A DNA stretch of 64,000 nucleotides from Hyphomonas sediminis (GTDB lineage Bacteria; Pseudomonadota; Alphaproteobacteria; Caulobacterales; Hyphomonadaceae), in contig NZ_JAIEZP010000001.1 of the NCBI RefSeq assembly GCF_019679475.1, positions 2,666,001-2,730,000 on the forward strand, written 5' to 3'. Position 1 is the first letter of the stretch. The number at the start of each line of letters is the position of its first letter. This document shows, piece by piece, positions 35,366 to 46,090 of the stretch. The notes below the pieces were generated by a model that searched no databases, was not told the DNA's origin, and saw only the letters and a program-made list of their open reading frames with translations. Made by a program: the position numbers and the translations under genes.

Positions 35366-35844
35366 TTTCCGCCCGCGTCGTCTTCGTCTTCGTCTTCGAG
35401 CGCGGCTTTTTCAATGAACTGGGCGAAATCGCTCGGGTCTTTGAAATCCTTGTAGACCGACGCATAGCGGACATAGCCGACCGGATCGACGCGCTTGAGC
35501 GCTTCCATCACCAGCTCGCCGACCTCAGAGGATTCCACTTCCGTTTCGCCGCCGCTTTCCAGCTTGCGGACGATGCCGGATACCATCTGGTCGATGCGCT
35601 CGCGGTCCACGGGACGCTTGCGCAGGGCGATGAGGATGGACCGCTGGAGCTTTTCCCGGTCGAACAGGGTGCGCTTGCCATCGCGCTTCACAACAGTGAT
35701 CTCGCGCAATTGCACGCGCTCGAATGTGGTGAAGCGGGCGCCGCAGCTTTCGCAGACGCGCCGGCGGCGCACAGCTGTATCGTCTTCAGCCGCCCGGCTG
35801 TCCTTTACGGAAGTGTTTTCAGAACCGCAGAATGGACAGCGCAA
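35362..35844 (-). CDS. nrdR: Transcriptional repressor NrdR
   Basis: 160 residues. An N-terminal zinc ribbon (CPFCG and CESCG) is followed by an ATP-cone (about 49-139, [20 protein letters not shown]). NrdR senses (d)ATP and represses ribonucleotide reductase genes at NrdR boxes. A C-terminal acidic tail, [11 protein letters not shown], extends beyond the usual length. It overlaps ribD' by 4 bases and follows glyA after 6 bases. Confidence 0.97.
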   Translation of the reverse strand: MRCPFCGSENTSVKDSRAAEDDTAVRRRRVCESCGARFTTFERVQLREITVVKRDGKRTLFDREKLQRSILIALRKRPVDRERIDQMVSGIVRKLESGGETEVESSEVGELVMEALKRVDPVGYVRYASVYKDFKDPSDFAQFIEKAALEDEDEDDAGGK

Positions 35845-35850
35845 GACGGA

Positions 35851-37158
<1,308 letters not shown>

Positions 37159-37315
37159 GGGAGCCTCCTTTGCTACGGTCAGGCGCTGTTTACGCCGTGC
37201 CGAAGGCGTGGGCAACCGCGACTCGAAGTCCATGCCGATTTCAACTAGAATGGAAGAATTCTCGCCGCCGCGACGAAAAACAACTGCGGATACTTTACGA
37301 GCCCGCACGATTATA

Positions 37316-37330
37316 CTTAGACAAGCTAAG
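37316..37330. promoter_or_regulatory. Inverted repeat CTTAG-N5-CTAAG upstream of mucR
   Basis: A small palindrome within an A/T-rich stretch, 46 bases before the mucR start. Ros/MucR proteins often repress their own gene at A/T-rich sites. Assignment is from position only. Confidence 0.3.
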
Positions 37331-37376
37331 AATTGCGAGAATCGTAGTAACAAATACAGGATGCGTGGGGTGGGTG

Positions 37377-37775
37377 ATGACTGAACAAGAAGAACTAGAT
37401 CCATTGGGAATGACTGTAGAAATTGTCTCGTCCTATGTGGCGAACAATACAGTTCATTCGACAGACCTGCCCGCGCTCATCAAGACTATCCATTCGACCA
37501 TCACCGGACTGACCGGCGAGGCCGCAGCCCCGGCGGAAAAACCTGAGCCAGCCGTCGCCATCAACAAATCAGTGACCCCGGAATACCTGATCTGCCTGGA
37601 AGACGGCGCGAAGCTGAAGATGCTGAAGCGCTACCTGCGGACGCGCTATGACCTGACGCCAGAAGAATACCGCGCGAAATGGGGCCTGCCAGCCGACTAT
37701 CCCATGGTTGCGCCCAACTATGCCAAGCTACGCTCCAAGCACGCCAAGCAGATCGGCCTCGGCAAGAAACGCTGA
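37377..37775 (+). CDS. Ros/MucR-family transcriptional regulator lacking canonical zinc ligands
   Basis: 132 residues. The C-terminal DNA-binding core [43 protein letters not shown] matches MucR well, but the usual Cys-x2-Cys and His pair are altered: only one Cys (ICLED), and Tyr and Arg-Tyr where the two His are expected. Ros homologues of Mesorhizobium lacking zinc are known to fold and bind DNA. The N-terminus ([12 protein letters not shown]) is the oligomerisation segment. The frame is open far upstream; ATG 37377 matches the family length. A terminator for the convergent hemA follows. Confidence 0.9.
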   Translation: MTEQEELDPLGMTVEIVSSYVANNTVHSTDLPALIKTIHSTITGLTGEAAAPAEKPEPAVAINKSVTPEYLICLEDGAKLKMLKRYLRTRYDLTPEEYRAKWGLPADYPMVAPNYAKLRSKHAKQIGLGKKR

Positions 37776-37780
37776 CGCCG

Positions 37781-37809
37781 GAAAAGAAAAGGCCCGGCAG
37801 AACCGGGCC
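37781..37809 (-). terminator. Rho-independent terminator for hemA
   Basis: A 7 bp GGCCCGG stem with a five-base loop is followed on the minus strand by TTTTCTTTTC. It lies just beyond the hemA stop, between hemA and the convergent mucR. Confidence 0.75.
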
Positions 37810-37842
37810 ATTCCCTGTCATATTTGAGAACGGTCAGCGCCC

Positions 37843-39060
37843 TCAGGCAGCCTTGTCGAGGCCGAGCTGTTTCCAGACGGCCAGGATCGCGGCCACAAGC
37901 TCGTCCATCATCGCTTCATCGTGCACCGGGCTGGGCGTGAAGCGCAGGCGCTCTGTACCACGCGGAACGGTGGGGTAGTTGATCGGCTGGACGTAGATGC
38001 CGAAATCGAAGAGCAGCGTGTCGGACAGCGCCTTGCAGCGTTCCGGATCGCCCACGAGCAGCGGAACGATGTGCGACGGGGAATCCATCACCGGCAGACC
38101 GGCATCACGGAATTTCTGCTTCAGTTCCAGTGCCTTGGCCTGGTGGACAGCCCGCAGGCGACGCCCCTCATCGGCGCGCAGCTTGCGGATGCTGGCGAGG
38201 GCGCCAGCCGCCATGACAGGACAGGTGGAGGTGCTGAAAATGAAACCGGAGGCCATTGAGCGAATGGCATCAACCACGGTGGCGTGGCTGGCGATATAGC
38301 CGCCCATCACGCCATAGCCCTTGGCCAGCGTGCCTTCGATGATGTCGATCCGGTCACCCAGGCCAAGCATTTCGGCGACACCGGCGCCCTGCTGGCCGTA
38401 GAGGCCGACAGCGTGGACTTCGTCGAGATAGGTCAGCGCGTTGAATTCTTCGGCAAGGTCGCAGATTTCCTGCATCCGGCCGAAATCGCCATCCATCGAA
38501 TAGACGCTTTCGAAGGCAATCAGCTTGGTACGGTCTGCATCATCATTCTCGAGCAGGGCGCGCAGATGGTCCACGTCATTATGGCGGAAGACACGGTATT
38601 CGGCGCCGGAGCGCCGGATGCCCTCGATCATCGAGGCGTGGTTGAGCGCATCAGAGTAGATGATGAGATTCGGCAGGATCTTGCCGAGAGTCGACAGGGT
38701 CGCGTCGTTCGAGACATAGCCGGACGTGAACAGCAGCGACGCTTCCTTGCCGTGCAGGTCTGCCAGCTCGCGCTCAAGATCAACGTGGAAGCGGGTGGTG
38801 CCGGAGATGTTGCGTGTGCCGCCCGACCCTGCGCCGAAGCTGTCGATGGCTTCGTGCATGGAATTGATGACATCATCATCCTGACCCATGCCGAGATAGT
38901 CGTTCGAGCACCAGATGGTGACTTCCCGCTCACCATCCTCGAACCGGGCGGTGGCTTTCGGAAAACGCCCCTTGTGACGATGAAGGTCGATAAAGACCCG
39001 ATACCGTCCTTCGCTGTGAATGGCGCCGAGGGCGTCTTCGAAGGCTTTGAGATGCTTCAT
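37843..39060 (-). CDS. hemA: 5-aminolevulinate synthase
   Basis: 405-residue alpha-oxoamine synthase, PLP-dependent. The ALAS-specific stretch [16 protein letters not shown] and the PLP lysine in [12 protein letters not shown] are present. It condenses glycine and succinyl-CoA to start haem synthesis by the C4 route typical of alphaproteobacteria. It is monocistronic with its own terminator. Confidence 0.96.
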   Translation of the reverse strand: MKHLKAFEDALGAIHSEGRYRVFIDLHRHKGRFPKATARFEDGEREVTIWCSNDYLGMGQDDDVINSMHEAIDSFGAGSGGTRNISGTTRFHVDLERELADLHGKEASLLFTSGYVSNDATLSTLGKILPNLIIYSDALNHASMIEGIRRSGAEYRVFRHNDVDHLRALLENDDADRTKLIAFESVYSMDGDFGRMQEICDLAEEFNALTYLDEVHAVGLYGQQGAGVAEMLGLGDRIDIIEGTLAKGYGVMGGYIASHATVVDAIRSMASGFIFSTSTCPVMAAGALASIRKLRADEGRRLRAVHQAKALELKQKFRDAGLPVMDSPSHIVPLLVGDPERCKALSDTLLFDFGIYVQPINYPTVPRGTERLRFTPSPVHDEAMMDELVAAILAVWKQLGLDKAA

Positions 39061-39156
39061 GGCGATGCTCTGAACTTTCTTCGACTTTTATCGTGCAGTG
39101 ACCAAGTTACCGGACGATTATTCCGCCCGCCTATGTAGTCGAACCCGTAAAATTAC

Positions 39157-39948
39157 CTATGCGGCATAACCGGGCAGCTGCCGGTCCAGCTTGCGCAGCA
39201 GCGCCGGCCACACCAGACGGTCGGTCAGCACGGACATTCCGCTGCTGTGCGCGGTCATTCCGCCCTGCCCGGCCACCTTCTCCTGAAGCGCTTCGTCGCA
39301 CTCCAGAACACCGTCGCGGCCAGCCGAAAGCGCCATGATCTGCATCATGCAGGCGCGCTCCAGGAAGAACATGCGGGAAAAGGTGATCGCGGCGTTCGCA
39401 CCGCAGGTGAGCGTGCCGTGGTTGCGCAGCAGCATCGAATGTTTCTGCGGACCGAGATCGCGCACCAGACGCTCACGCTCGTCGAGGTCGAGGGCAACGC
39501 CTTCATAGTCGTGATAGGCCACGTCTTCGCGCACGATCATCGCGGTCTGGCTGATCGGCAGGAGGCCTTCCTTCTGCGAGGAGACAGCCACGCCCTGATC
39601 GGTGTGCAGGTGCATCACGACATGGGCATCTTCACGGGCCGCATGGATGGCCGAGTGGATGGTGAAGCCGGCCGGATTGATCATCGAGTCGGTTTCCTGG
39701 ACGACGTTTCCATCCAGATCGACCTTCACCAGCGAGGAGGCCGTGATTTCCTCGAAGAAATAGCCGTAGGGATTGATAAGGAAGTGGTGATCTGGGCCAG
39801 GCACCCGGTGGGAGATGTGGGTGAAGATCATGTCGTCCCAGCCATAGAGGGCCGTCAGACGGTAAAGCGCAGCAAGGTCCACGCGCGCTTTCCATTCTGC
39901 TTCGCTGACAGAGTTGCGGATGTCGATTTTGCCTGCGCCGTCGGCCAT
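39157..39948 (-). CDS. Class II aldolase/adducin family protein
   Basis: 263 residues. The family zinc histidines are in FTIHSAIH, VMHLHTDQGVA and the C-terminal ACMMQIMA region. WDDMIFTHISHRVPGPDHHFLINPYG is the adducin-type N-terminal stretch. Some relatives are sugar-phosphate aldolases but many have no known reaction. The ATG at 39948 has GGGAGG 7 bases upstream. A TGACGC-N2-GCGTCA palindrome lies about 90 bases ahead of the start. Confidence 0.88.
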   Translation of the reverse strand: MADGAGKIDIRNSVSEAEWKARVDLAALYRLTALYGWDDMIFTHISHRVPGPDHHFLINPYGYFFEEITASSLVKVDLDGNVVQETDSMINPAGFTIHSAIHAAREDAHVVMHLHTDQGVAVSSQKEGLLPISQTAMIVREDVAYHDYEGVALDLDERERLVRDLGPQKHSMLLRNHGTLTCGANAAITFSRMFFLERACMMQIMALSAGRDGVLECDEALQEKVAGQGGMTAHSSGMSVLTDRLVWPALLRKLDRQLPGYAA

Positions 39949-40039
39949 GATCTTGCCTCCCAAGATGCGTTTCTGGTGATTTGTGGTGCGTTTCCTCCAG
40001 CAAAAGTAAACGAGTTTTCGCCCCTGCGCCAGATTCAGA

Positions 40040-40053
40040 TGACGCCCGCGTCA
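40040..40053. promoter_or_regulatory. Palindrome TGACGC-CC-GCGTCA between the aldolase and NAD kinase genes
   Basis: A perfect 6+6 bp palindrome in the divergent gap: 91 bases before the aldolase ATG on one side and 84 bases before the NAD kinase ATG on the other. Same core as sites at 21324 and 49710. Confidence 0.5.
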
Positions 40054-40137
40054 CGCTTTGCCGCGAGGGAACCTGCTGCTGCGGCGTTTCACCCCTCGCC
40101 TTGACGGGTGAGGCAAAACATTCCCACATGCCGCCGC

Positions 40138-40905
40138 ATGAACTCGCCGCGCCTTGCATTCTACGCTTCAAAACGCCCGGAGGCGCAGCAGGTGCTGCCG
40201 CTGCTGCGGGACCGGTATGGCCATTATTCGGAAGAAGACGCCGAAGTGATCGTCGCCCTGGGCGGCGACGGGGCGATGCTGGATACGCTGCGGCGGCGCT
40301 TTGATGATGGCAAGCCGGTCTACGGGATGCATCTGGGCACGGTCGGCTTCCTGATGAACGATTACCGCCCCGACGGGCTGATGGAGCGCATCGAGGCAGC
40401 TGAACGCGCGACGCTTTCTCCGCTGCGGATGCAGGCAACCGACCTGTCGGGCAAGATTCACCGGGCGATGGCGATCAATGAGGTTTCGCTGCTGCGCCAG
40501 ACGGCGCAGTCGGCCCGGCTGAAGATCATCGTGGATGGCCGGGTGCGGATGGAGGAGCTGGTCTGCGACGGGCTGATGGTGGCGACACCGGCCGGCTCGA
40601 CCGCTTACAACCTGTCCGCCCATGGCCCGATCCTGCCGATCGGGGCGAAGCTGCTGGCGCTGACGCCGGTAAGCGCGTTTCGCCCCCGGCGCTGGCGCGG
40701 CGCGCTGCTGAAGGCCGAAGCGCGGGTGGACATCGAAGTGATCCATCCCGACCGGCGCCCGGTTTCCGCCGCTGCAGACAACGAAGAAGTGCGCGAGATT
40801 GCGAAGGTGACGGTGGAGACCGACCCGTCACGGACGCTGAAAGTGCTGTTTGACCCCGGCCACGCGCTGGACGAGCGGATTTTGCGGGAACAGTTCGCTT
40901 TCTAG
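40138..40905 (+). CDS. nadK: NAD kinase
   Basis: 255 residues. The diagnostic GGDG motif is in VALGGDGAMLD, followed by GMHLGTVGFLMND and the second ATP/NAD-binding stretch GLMVATPAGSTAYNLSAHGP. It makes NADP from NAD and ATP. ATG 40138 gives the family length. Divergent from the aldolase. Confidence 0.96.
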   Translation: MNSPRLAFYASKRPEAQQVLPLLRDRYGHYSEEDAEVIVALGGDGAMLDTLRRRFDDGKPVYGMHLGTVGFLMNDYRPDGLMERIEAAERATLSPLRMQATDLSGKIHRAMAINEVSLLRQTAQSARLKIIVDGRVRMEELVCDGLMVATPAGSTAYNLSAHGPILPIGAKLLALTPVSAFRPRRWRGALLKAEARVDIEVIHPDRRPVSAAADNEEVREIAKVTVETDPSRTLKVLFDPGHALDERILREQFAF

Positions 40906-40984
40906 GGCGATTTCAAGGCGTTGCGTCAGCCGAATGTTAAAGGTTTTTGGTTAACCTCACACGCTCAGAAACTGGGGGTGTGTG

Positions 40985-41662
40985 ATGCTGGGCAAGTTTC
41001 TCAAGGTTCTTGATACAGGCAAAAGCGGACGCAAGCCGGCACAGGCGGTGGTCACACCCGACATTTCGCGGGTGATCAAGGCATCCGGCGCGCAGGCAAG
41101 CTATCCCCTGCCCGAACCTGAGATGGCAGCGGAATTCGAGCCAGAACTGGAAACGGCGCCCGAGGCAGACGCCTTTGCCGAATCCTTCGACGACTTTGAC
41201 GAAGACCTCACCCTCGAAGACGTTTCCGAAGCCGAAGACCTTGAGCCGGAAGCCCCGGCAGACATGGAAACGCAGGCCGAGGAAGCGCTCGACGCGCTGA
41301 CCGAAGAATTCGAAGGCTGGATGCGCAACGACCTTGAGAAGATGCGCGACGCCTGGCGCGTGGCGCAGAAACCGCAGGCGAGCGCCGACGATTATCGCAG
41401 CCTCTACACCTGCGCCCACAATATTCGCGGCGCAGCGCCCTCCTATGGCTTTCCGGCGGTGTCGCGCCTGTGTGGCTCGCTCTGCACCCTGTTGAGCGGC
41501 ACACGCCCCGGCGAGAATGCTGCGCTGATCAACCTGCACATCGAAGCCTGCCGCGCAGCCGTCGCCGCCGGCCCGCAGGGCGAAGGCAGCGAGTCAGTGG
41601 CGGACGCCGTATGCGAAGCGCTGGAAGACCGCGTGACGCTGAAGCTCGCTAACGCGAGCTAG
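40985..41662 (+). CDS. Hpt (histidine phosphotransfer) domain protein
   Basis: 225 residues. An N-terminal half of low complexity, rich in Glu, Asp, Ala and Pro (about 35-105), precedes a helical Hpt-like domain (about 105-220). The probable phosphorylated His is in YTCAHNIRGAAPSYGFPAVSRLC. No sensor kinase or receiver is adjacent. GTTAA...TTAAC (40936-40955) lies 29 bases ahead of the ATG, but its spacing does not match the CtrA consensus. Confidence 0.72.
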   Translation: MLGKFLKVLDTGKSGRKPAQAVVTPDISRVIKASGAQASYPLPEPEMAAEFEPELETAPEADAFAESFDDFDEDLTLEDVSEAEDLEPEAPADMETQAEEALDALTEEFEGWMRNDLEKMRDAWRVAQKPQASADDYRSLYTCAHNIRGAAPSYGFPAVSRLCGSLCTLLSGTRPGENAALINLHIEACRAAVAAGPQGEGSESVADAVCEALEDRVTLKLANAS

Positions 41663-41665
41663 CGA

Positions 41666-42472
41666 CTAGACCTTTACGTTCGAGAGCAATTCGACGGTCT
41701 GCCCGTAACCGGCTTCTTCCGGGATAAGCAGGCAGGGCTCACCGCTTTCCGTCTTGCTGGGCTTTGGCAGGACCGTGACCACAGGCTCGCTGGCGAAACG
41801 GCGGTTTGCATCTTCCATGGATGTTGCATGGGCAAGCTTCACGAGGTTCATCCGTGTCGGGAAGATGATGGTGGCCTTGCCGGCCTTTTCCTGTTCCAGC
41901 GCCTCAGTGGCCGAGAGCCAGACGGCATCGGTGGTTTCACGCCCGTCATGCGCGGCGATCTGACCATCCGGCGCCGGAGCAATATAGAAATGGGTATCGA
42001 AACGCTTGGGCATCATGACCGGCGTGATCCAGTGGCCGAAATGAACCAGGCCATCGAGCGCCAGCGCCAGGTCATGCTCCCGGATGAGATCGAGGAACTG
42101 AACTTCGCCGCGATCGCTCGCCGCGCGGAAGGGCGCGAGCTTGTCGGCAATCTCTGCGCTTACGAGCGGGGCGCCGGGCCCACGCGCGGAGCGATGGCGC
42201 GCCAGCACGATGCCGGACTCTTCATAGGCTTCACGAATGGCGGCGATGCGCGCGTCTTGCTGAATGGGGCCGAAATCACCGTCGGTATAGGCGTCCCAGC
42301 CCGGATCGGTGTCGCCCTTGGCAGCTTTTCCGCCCGGAAACACCAGCGCGCCAGCGGCAAAGTCGATCTGGTAATGGCGTTTCACCATCAGCACCTCAGG
42401 CGCGTTAACCCCTTCTCTCAAAAGAAGAATTGTCGCTGACAGCTTGGCTTCAGGCGGTGTCTGGGCGTTCAT
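41666..42472 (-). CDS. Nudix hydrolase, NUDT7/8/19-like
   Basis: 268 residues. The Nudix box is degenerate at its front but keeps REAYEESGIVL (residues about 84-94), with FPGGKAAKGD earlier. The layout, with a long insert between these, resembles RP2p/NUDT19 proteins. The family hydrolyses nucleoside diphosphate-X compounds, often CoA derivatives. Substrate unknown. It converges on the Hpt gene with a 3-base gap. Confidence 0.85.
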   Translation of the reverse strand: MNAQTPPEAKLSATILLLREGVNAPEVLMVKRHYQIDFAAGALVFPGGKAAKGDTDPGWDAYTDGDFGPIQQDARIAAIREAYEESGIVLARHRSARGPGAPLVSAEIADKLAPFRAASDRGEVQFLDLIREHDLALALDGLVHFGHWITPVMMPKRFDTHFYIAPAPDGQIAAHDGRETTDAVWLSATEALEQEKAGKATIIFPTRMNLVKLAHATSMEDANRRFASEPVVTVLPKPSKTESGEPCLLIPEEAGYGQTVELLSNVKV

Positions 42473-42586
42473 TTTTGCCTCTTTATGTCCAATTTCCGGA
42501 AAATTCGCCGGGTCTCTTCCGCGTGATGTTCAGCTTGCTCCGTTAGGGAAGGCAATAGCCAGAAACTGTTCTTGAGGAATCTTCGC

Positions 42587-43264
42587 GTGACCAGCCTGAA
42601 TACACCGACCACGACCTTGCGCAGCCAGCAGAACCATCTCCGGTTCGTGCCGGTGGTGCACCTGCTCGCGGGCGACATGCTGGGCATGGCCGCGGAAGAA
42701 GCCATCGAGTTTGAAGAGCGCGTGAGCTTTGGCCCCGCCGGTCTGAAAGCGCCAGAAGCCGACGCCGCCAAATGGCTGGCCGATCGCCTCAGCCGGATCG
42801 CCTCAGCCGCGTGGGAAGACATGAGCATCGGACGCCCGATCCTTGTGCCTGCCCCGATGGCCGCGCTGTCGAATGCGAACACGGCTGTTGCCTGCGACGC
42901 CGCCATCCGCCGCACGAGCATGTGCCAGCAGGAATTCTGCCTGATGTTCCCCGACACGGCCTTTGCCGCCGAAACTGTGGATTGCGCCAGCCGCGTGGCG
43001 CGCCTGCGCAAGGCTGGCTTCCGCGTCGGCATCGACATGCGCCGCTCCTGGCACACGCCGCTCACCGAGGGCCTGCGCCTGATGATCGACACGATCCGCG
43101 TGGACGCTGACGAGCTGGAAGCCTCGCCCGACCTTCAGGAAATCGTGATGGTCGCGCGGGAATCGGGCATCCTCGTGGTGGCCGATAACGCCAATTGGCG
43201 TGACGGCACCTTCCTTGAAGAAACAGGCATTGCCGGAGCAGTTGCTCCGCGTACGGACGCTTAA
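42587..43264 (+). CDS. Degenerate EAL-domain protein, probably catalytically inactive
   Basis: About 225 residues. The fold pattern of EAL phosphodiesterases is visible: RFVPVVHLLAG, then MAAEEAIEFE in place of the EAL motif, a strand LVPAPMAALSN (for the VNLS strand), RLRKAGFRVGIDMRRS (in place of LDDFG), and IRVDADEL in place of KID, ending with VVADNANW. The catalytic EAL, DDF and Lys residues are all changed, so c-di-GMP cleavage is not expected; binding or protein signalling is possible. A GTG at 42587 with GAGG upstream is the likely start. Its end overlaps the DUF2336 gene tail by 4 bases. Confidence 0.65.
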   Translation: MTSLNTPTTTLRSQQNHLRFVPVVHLLAGDMLGMAAEEAIEFEERVSFGPAGLKAPEADAAKWLADRLSRIASAAWEDMSIGRPILVPAPMAALSNANTAVACDAAIRRTSMCQQEFCLMFPDTAFAAETVDCASRVARLRKAGFRVGIDMRRSWHTPLTEGLRLMIDTIRVDADELEASPDLQEIVMVARESGILVVADNANWRDGTFLEETGIAGAVAPRTDA

Positions 43265-44430
43265 GCCGCGTCGGTTCCGGTACCGCTGGCAGCAGCCTCT
43301 TCGCGGGCAGCCATTTCGGAATAGAAATCCAGCTTGTCGAGCAGATAGTCCAGATCGTCCTTCGGGATCGCCTGGAACTGCGTCAGCACGCGCTCGATCA
43401 TCCGGGCACGGAAACGCGCGCGGTCGTTCGGGCCGCCGTCATGCTCGGTCTCATGGTACACATTGACCGCTGCCTTGAAGGCCGGGAGCAGCTTGCGTGG
43501 CAGGCCCGCATGATCGAACACCGCCTGAAGGCCGAGCGGGCCGGCATCGTGGATCATCAGCCAGACGCGCTGGTGGGCGACGCCTGACAGCTCCGACAGG
43601 GAATGCTCCACAAACGGCATCTGGCCGCAGCAAAGAGCGCGCATGATGAGCGAGTGCGACAGGCGGCCATTGAGGTTCAGCTGCGACACGAACCGCGGCA
43701 AATCGTGGGAGCGGCCCGCCTGCTCTACCAGGTCGATCGTCGCCCGTTCACGGGAGCTGGCGGCCAGGTCGATCGCCAGCTGGGCCGGCAGCTCGTGACG
43801 GTTGACCAGCATGTCGAACAGTTGGCCGGAAACGAGGGAGACCATCTTCTCCGCGATATGCACGGGAATGAAGTCGCGCCGGATGAGGCCGGCCTGAATG
43901 ATCTCGTCGCTACCAAACCGAGCGATGGTATCGCCGAAGGCCTTGTCACTCAGCTCGGCGGTCTGGTTGTTGGCGAGGGCGCGGACAGCCTCGACAGAGC
44001 CATGCTCGGAGACAATCTCCGAGATTGTGATGGACAGGCCGTCACGGCCGGCAATGGCCGCCTGCTTGGCTGCGGTGACGGAAAGGACCAGCTCAACGAG
44101 GTCATCCTCCGTGAAGGAGGGCGACTCTTCGAGGATCGGGATGGCAACGGCTTCGATGTCCCTTGCAAGCTTCAGCGCGATCTCACGCGGGATAAGCGGC
44201 GATGAGCGCAGGGTAACGGCCAGCGTGCGCCGAACGAGGTCTGCAGCGTCCGCGGCGAGGATCTTGATGATTTCCTGCGCGTACTGCTTCTCGCTGTCGC
44301 TGAGCACATCAAGGCCGATACGGCGGCAGAGGCGATGCGCCACCGACGCGCGCTGCTCGGGCGACTCGCCTTTCATCAGCCGGTGAATGTCCTGCTGGGT
44401 GAGTTGGGGCCGAAGGCTCTGCACGCTCAT
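43261..44430 (-). CDS. DUF2336 domain protein
   Basis: 389 residues, almost entirely helical with HEAT-like repeats, matching the alphaproteobacterial DUF2336 family (VRRTLAVTLRSSPLIPREIALKLARD in the N-terminal half). Function unknown; relatives occur near signalling and cell-cycle genes. It converges on the EAL-like gene. A TTAA-N7-TTAC sequence lies 51 bases upstream, close to but not matching a full CtrA site. Confidence 0.8.
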   Translation of the reverse strand: MSVQSLRPQLTQQDIHRLMKGESPEQRASVAHRLCRRIGLDVLSDSEKQYAQEIIKILAADAADLVRRTLAVTLRSSPLIPREIALKLARDIEAVAIPILEESPSFTEDDLVELVLSVTAAKQAAIAGRDGLSITISEIVSEHGSVEAVRALANNQTAELSDKAFGDTIARFGSDEIIQAGLIRRDFIPVHIAEKMVSLVSGQLFDMLVNRHELPAQLAIDLAASSRERATIDLVEQAGRSHDLPRFVSQLNLNGRLSHSLIMRALCCGQMPFVEHSLSELSGVAHQRVWLMIHDAGPLGLQAVFDHAGLPRKLLPAFKAAVNVYHETEHDGGPNDRARFRARMIERVLTQFQAIPKDDLDYLLDKLDFYSEMAAREEAAASGTGTDAA

Positions 44431-44527
44431 AGGTTAATAGAATCCCGCTCAAAATATACCGGCAACCTCGCCGAAGCCGGTTAACAGCAATTTACCAAAA
44501 TGACCGAACGGAAAGAACCCCGTGCAA

Positions 44528-44558
44528 AACAAAACCGGCCGGTCTTTCGACCGGCCGG
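44528..44558 (-). terminator. Rho-independent terminator for tig
   Basis: A 10 bp CCGGCCGGTC stem with loop TTTC, followed on the minus strand by TTTTGTTTT. It lies 27 bases beyond the tig stop. Confidence 0.9.
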
Positions 44559-44584
44559 CTTGCAATACCCTGTAAGGGTTGAAC

Positions 44585-45922
44585 TTATTCTTCGTCTTCT
44601 TTGAACAGCTCGTCGCGGCTGACAGTTTTATCCTCAACCTTTGCCGTTTCGAGGATGTAGTCGACGACCTTGTCCTCATAGATCGGAGCGCGCAGCTGGG
44701 CCATGGCAGCCGGATTCTTCTGGAAGAACTGGACGACTTCACGTTCCTGCCCCGGATACTGGCGGGCTTCGCGGATGAGGGCCTGGTTCACTTCAGCTTC
44801 GGAGATGCGCACGTCTGCCAGACGGCCGACTTCAGCCAGCACGAGACCGAGACGCACGCGGCGCTCTGCGATCTTGCGATACTCTTCTTTCAGCTGGTCT
44901 TCGGGTTTCGCTTTTTCCTCATCGGAAACGCGGCCGGCATCCATCTCGCGCTGGAGCTGACCCCAGATCTGCTCGAACTCCTGATTGACCATGCCAGGCG
45001 GCAGGTCGAAGTCGTGAGCTGCGTCGAGCTTGTCGAGCAGGTCGCGCTTGGCTTTGGAGCGGGAAGCGGCGGTGTGCTCACCAGCGAGCTGGTCTTTCAC
45101 CAGGCCACGGAGCTGCTCGGCGCTTTCCAGGCCTAGGCCTTTGGCGAATTCGTCATCGATTTCCGGCGTTTGCGGGGCGCGGACTTCGTGAACCTTGGTT
45201 TCGAATACAGCGGCTTTGCCTGCCAGCTCAGCCGACGGGTAGTCTTCCGGGAAGGAAACGGTCAGCTCTTTCTCGTCGCCAGCTTTCACGCCGACGAGTT
45301 GCTCCTCAAAGCCGGGGATGAAGCGGTTGGAGCCGAGGACGACAGCCTGCTGCTCAGCAGTGCCGCCGTCGAAGGCTTCGCCGTCGATCTTGCCGACGAA
45401 GTCGACGATCACGGCGTCGCCGTCGACAGAAGCTTCGCCTTCGGCGCGGGCTTCGAATTTCGTGTTCTGCTCAGCGATGCGCTTGAGGGCTTCGTCGATC
45501 TGCTCGTCGGCGATCTCGGCAACCGGACGCTCGATCGTAAGCGTGGCAACGTCCACCGGGGTGAATTCCGGCATCACGTCGACATGCATGTCGTAAGCAA
45601 GGTCTTCCTGGCCGGCGACGACTTTCTCGATGTCGGCTTCCATCTTGACGTTCGGCTGGCCAGCGGGGCGCAGCGAATTGTCTTCAAGAGCCTTCTGGTT
45701 CGTCTCATTGACCAGCTTGTCGATGACTTCGCCCATCAGGTCGCGGCCATACATCTTGCGCACGTGAGCCGCCGGCACCTTGCCAGGGCGGAAGCCCTTG
45801 AGGCGCATCTGGGGGCGGACCTCTTCGATGCGGGCATCGAGCTTAGCCTGCAGCTCGCTGGCCGGCACCTTGATCGTAAAGGTGCGGCTAAGACCTTCTG
45901 CCTTGGTCTGTGTCACTTCCAT
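44585..45922 (-). CDS. tig: Trigger factor (ribosome-associated chaperone)
   Basis: 445 residues. The N-terminal ribosome-binding domain (about 1-110) has GFRPGKVP, the signature that docks on L23. A PPIase domain (about 155-245) and a helical C-terminal chaperone arm follow, ending in acidic DELFKEDEE. Usually clpP-clpX directly follow tig; here they are about 9 kb away. It has its own terminator. Confidence 0.97.
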   Translation of the reverse strand: MEVTQTKAEGLSRTFTIKVPASELQAKLDARIEEVRPQMRLKGFRPGKVPAAHVRKMYGRDLMGEVIDKLVNETNQKALEDNSLRPAGQPNVKMEADIEKVVAGQEDLAYDMHVDVMPEFTPVDVATLTIERPVAEIADEQIDEALKRIAEQNTKFEARAEGEASVDGDAVIVDFVGKIDGEAFDGGTAEQQAVVLGSNRFIPGFEEQLVGVKAGDEKELTVSFPEDYPSAELAGKAAVFETKVHEVRAPQTPEIDDEFAKGLGLESAEQLRGLVKDQLAGEHTAASRSKAKRDLLDKLDAAHDFDLPPGMVNQEFEQIWGQLQREMDAGRVSDEEKAKPEDQLKEEYRKIAERRVRLGLVLAEVGRLADVRISEAEVNQALIREARQYPGQEREVVQFFQKNPAAMAQLRAPIYEDKVVDYILETAKVEDKTVSRDELFKEDEE

Positions 45923-46090
45923 GAGACATTCTTCCGTCTATTTGGGCGGCGCGGCACACGCCGTCATGCGCGCCCGGAGCCTGCTTATCCTGCCTGAAGC
46001 GGCGGCTTATGTCACAGCCACAAGGCCCTGTCCACGCTAGCTTCGCGGGATATGCAGTGCCTGAATATGACGTAACGGAAAGGCCGTCCG

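Noticed and set aside
37159-37376. Glycine or other riboswitch ahead of glyA
   Set aside because: No paired aptamer pattern or terminator could be drawn; the RBS is open and close to the start.
40936-40955. CtrA binding site before the Hpt gene
   Set aside because: The two TTAA blocks are 10 bases apart, whereas the consensus needs 7.
44481-44495. CtrA binding site before the DUF2336 gene
   Set aside because: TTAA-N7-TTAC has the right spacing but one mismatch in the second half; one such site is expected by chance and there is no support from neighbours.
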